Of a stretch of 64,000 nucleotides of DNA, positions 63,815 through 64,000 are shown piece after piece. The notes beneath the pieces are model-generated. The model was not told where the DNA came from. It ran no database searches and worked only from the letters and a program-made list of their open reading frames with translations. Position 1 is the first letter of the stretch, and each line of letters opens with the position of its first letter. Location: contig NZ_JAQSDK010000006.1 in NCBI RefSeq assembly GCF_029945885.1, positions 124,001 to 188,000 of the forward strand, written 5' to 3'. The stretch is from Brevundimonas sp. (GTDB lineage: Bacteria; Pseudomonadota; Alphaproteobacteria; Caulobacterales; Caulobacteraceae). The position numbers and the translations under genes were made by a program.

Positions 63815-64000
63815 ATGACCCAGCTCTGCCCCCTGATCACCGCCGCTGACCTCAAGCCCCTGCTCGGTCGTCCTGACCTGCGCATCGTTGACGCCAGCTG
63901 GCATCTGGACGGTCGGGACGGGCGGGTGGATTTTGAACGGGAACGGATACCGGGGGCGGTCTTCTTCGATCTGGAGGCCGGATCGGACCGGTCCAACCCC
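63815..64000 (+). CDS. sseA: Rhodanese-type sulfurtransferase / 3-mercaptopyruvate sulfurtransferase (3' end outside window)
   Basis: The first 62 codons from ATG 63815 read MTQLCPLITAADLKPLLGRPDLRIVDASWHLDG, followed by RIPGAVFFDLEAGSDRSNP. This is the N-terminal rhodanese-domain opening of SseA-type sulfurtransferases (AADL...VDASWHL and IPGAVFFDLE). The catalytic Cys loop lies beyond the window, so activity cannot be checked. It starts 14 bp after the Cfa-like gene on the same strand. Confidence 0.85.
   Translation, partial: MTQLCPLITAADLKPLLGRPDLRIVDASWHLDGRDGRVDFERERIPGAVFFDLEAGSDRSNP

Overview
The window is high-GC chromosomal DNA from an alphaproteobacterium. It most resembles the Caulobacterales, and Brevundimonas-like is my best guess. 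The reasons are a recognisable PopA cell-cycle protein, the pdhA-pdhB-DUF5076-pdhC-lpdA order, the ftsB/eno neighbourhood, dusB-ntrY-ntrX-dat-hfq-hflX synteny, recG/sdhE/mfd, and TonB-dependent uptake. The taxonomic call is inference from gene content and order. Genes are densely packed, many with 1-4 bp start/stop overlaps. I saw no prophage, insertion sequence or CRISPR array.

Left part (1-11.8 kb), accessory-like. A truncated TonB-dependent receptor, an AbgT-family permease, a CocE-type serine hydrolase and a LysR regulator form a likely uptake-and-cleavage unit for a peptide-like or amide/ester substrate. Next comes a divergent SbtA-type bicarbonate permease/LysR pair with a T-N11-A palindrome at the regulator start, then a TerB-like protein, a 635-bp stretch with no supportable gene, a cation/proton-type exchanger and tRNA-Ser(UGA).

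Housekeeping blocks (11.8-34.8 kb). These are rlpA; tmk-holB-tatD-MBL hydrolase (metG is not between holB and tatD); the pyruvate dehydrogenase operon, whose E1 beta carries its own lipoyl domain; ftsB, eno and rpmF; lipA-COQ10-like-LhgO-like-GNAT; an acyl-activating enzyme whose Shine-Dalgarno lies in a small perfect hairpin; DoxX; wrbA plus an extradiol dioxygenase; a VanY-type carboxypeptidase plus an HExxH protein; and a GPH-family transporter with mazG.

The middle (35.5-45 kb) holds two copies of a 120-bp palindromic repeat flanking an unrecognised helix-turn-helix-like gene, then the hflX-hfq-dat-ntrX-ntrY-dusB strand. ntrB and ntrC are absent between dusB and ntrY, and NtrX lacks the sigma-54-contacting GAFTGA loop. 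ispDF is divergent from dusB.

The right part (45-64 kb) carries a membrane-anchored spermidine-synthase-like protein, a short CinA, TusA, YihY, a PopA-like c-di-GMP effector (RxxD I-site kept, GGDEF site degenerate), mfd-sdhE, recG, an LPS inner-core operon (kdsA-hldE-hldD plus a DUF3089 protein that lost its nucleophile serine), a photolyase with a cyclopropane-fatty-acid-synthase-like enzyme, and the start of a sulfurtransferase that runs off the window.

No completely novel multigene system stood out. The most interesting signals are the PopA-like effector, the altered active sites (TatD, DUF3089, NtrX), the hairpin-masked ribosome binding site, the first catabolic cluster and the repeat-flanked orphan gene.
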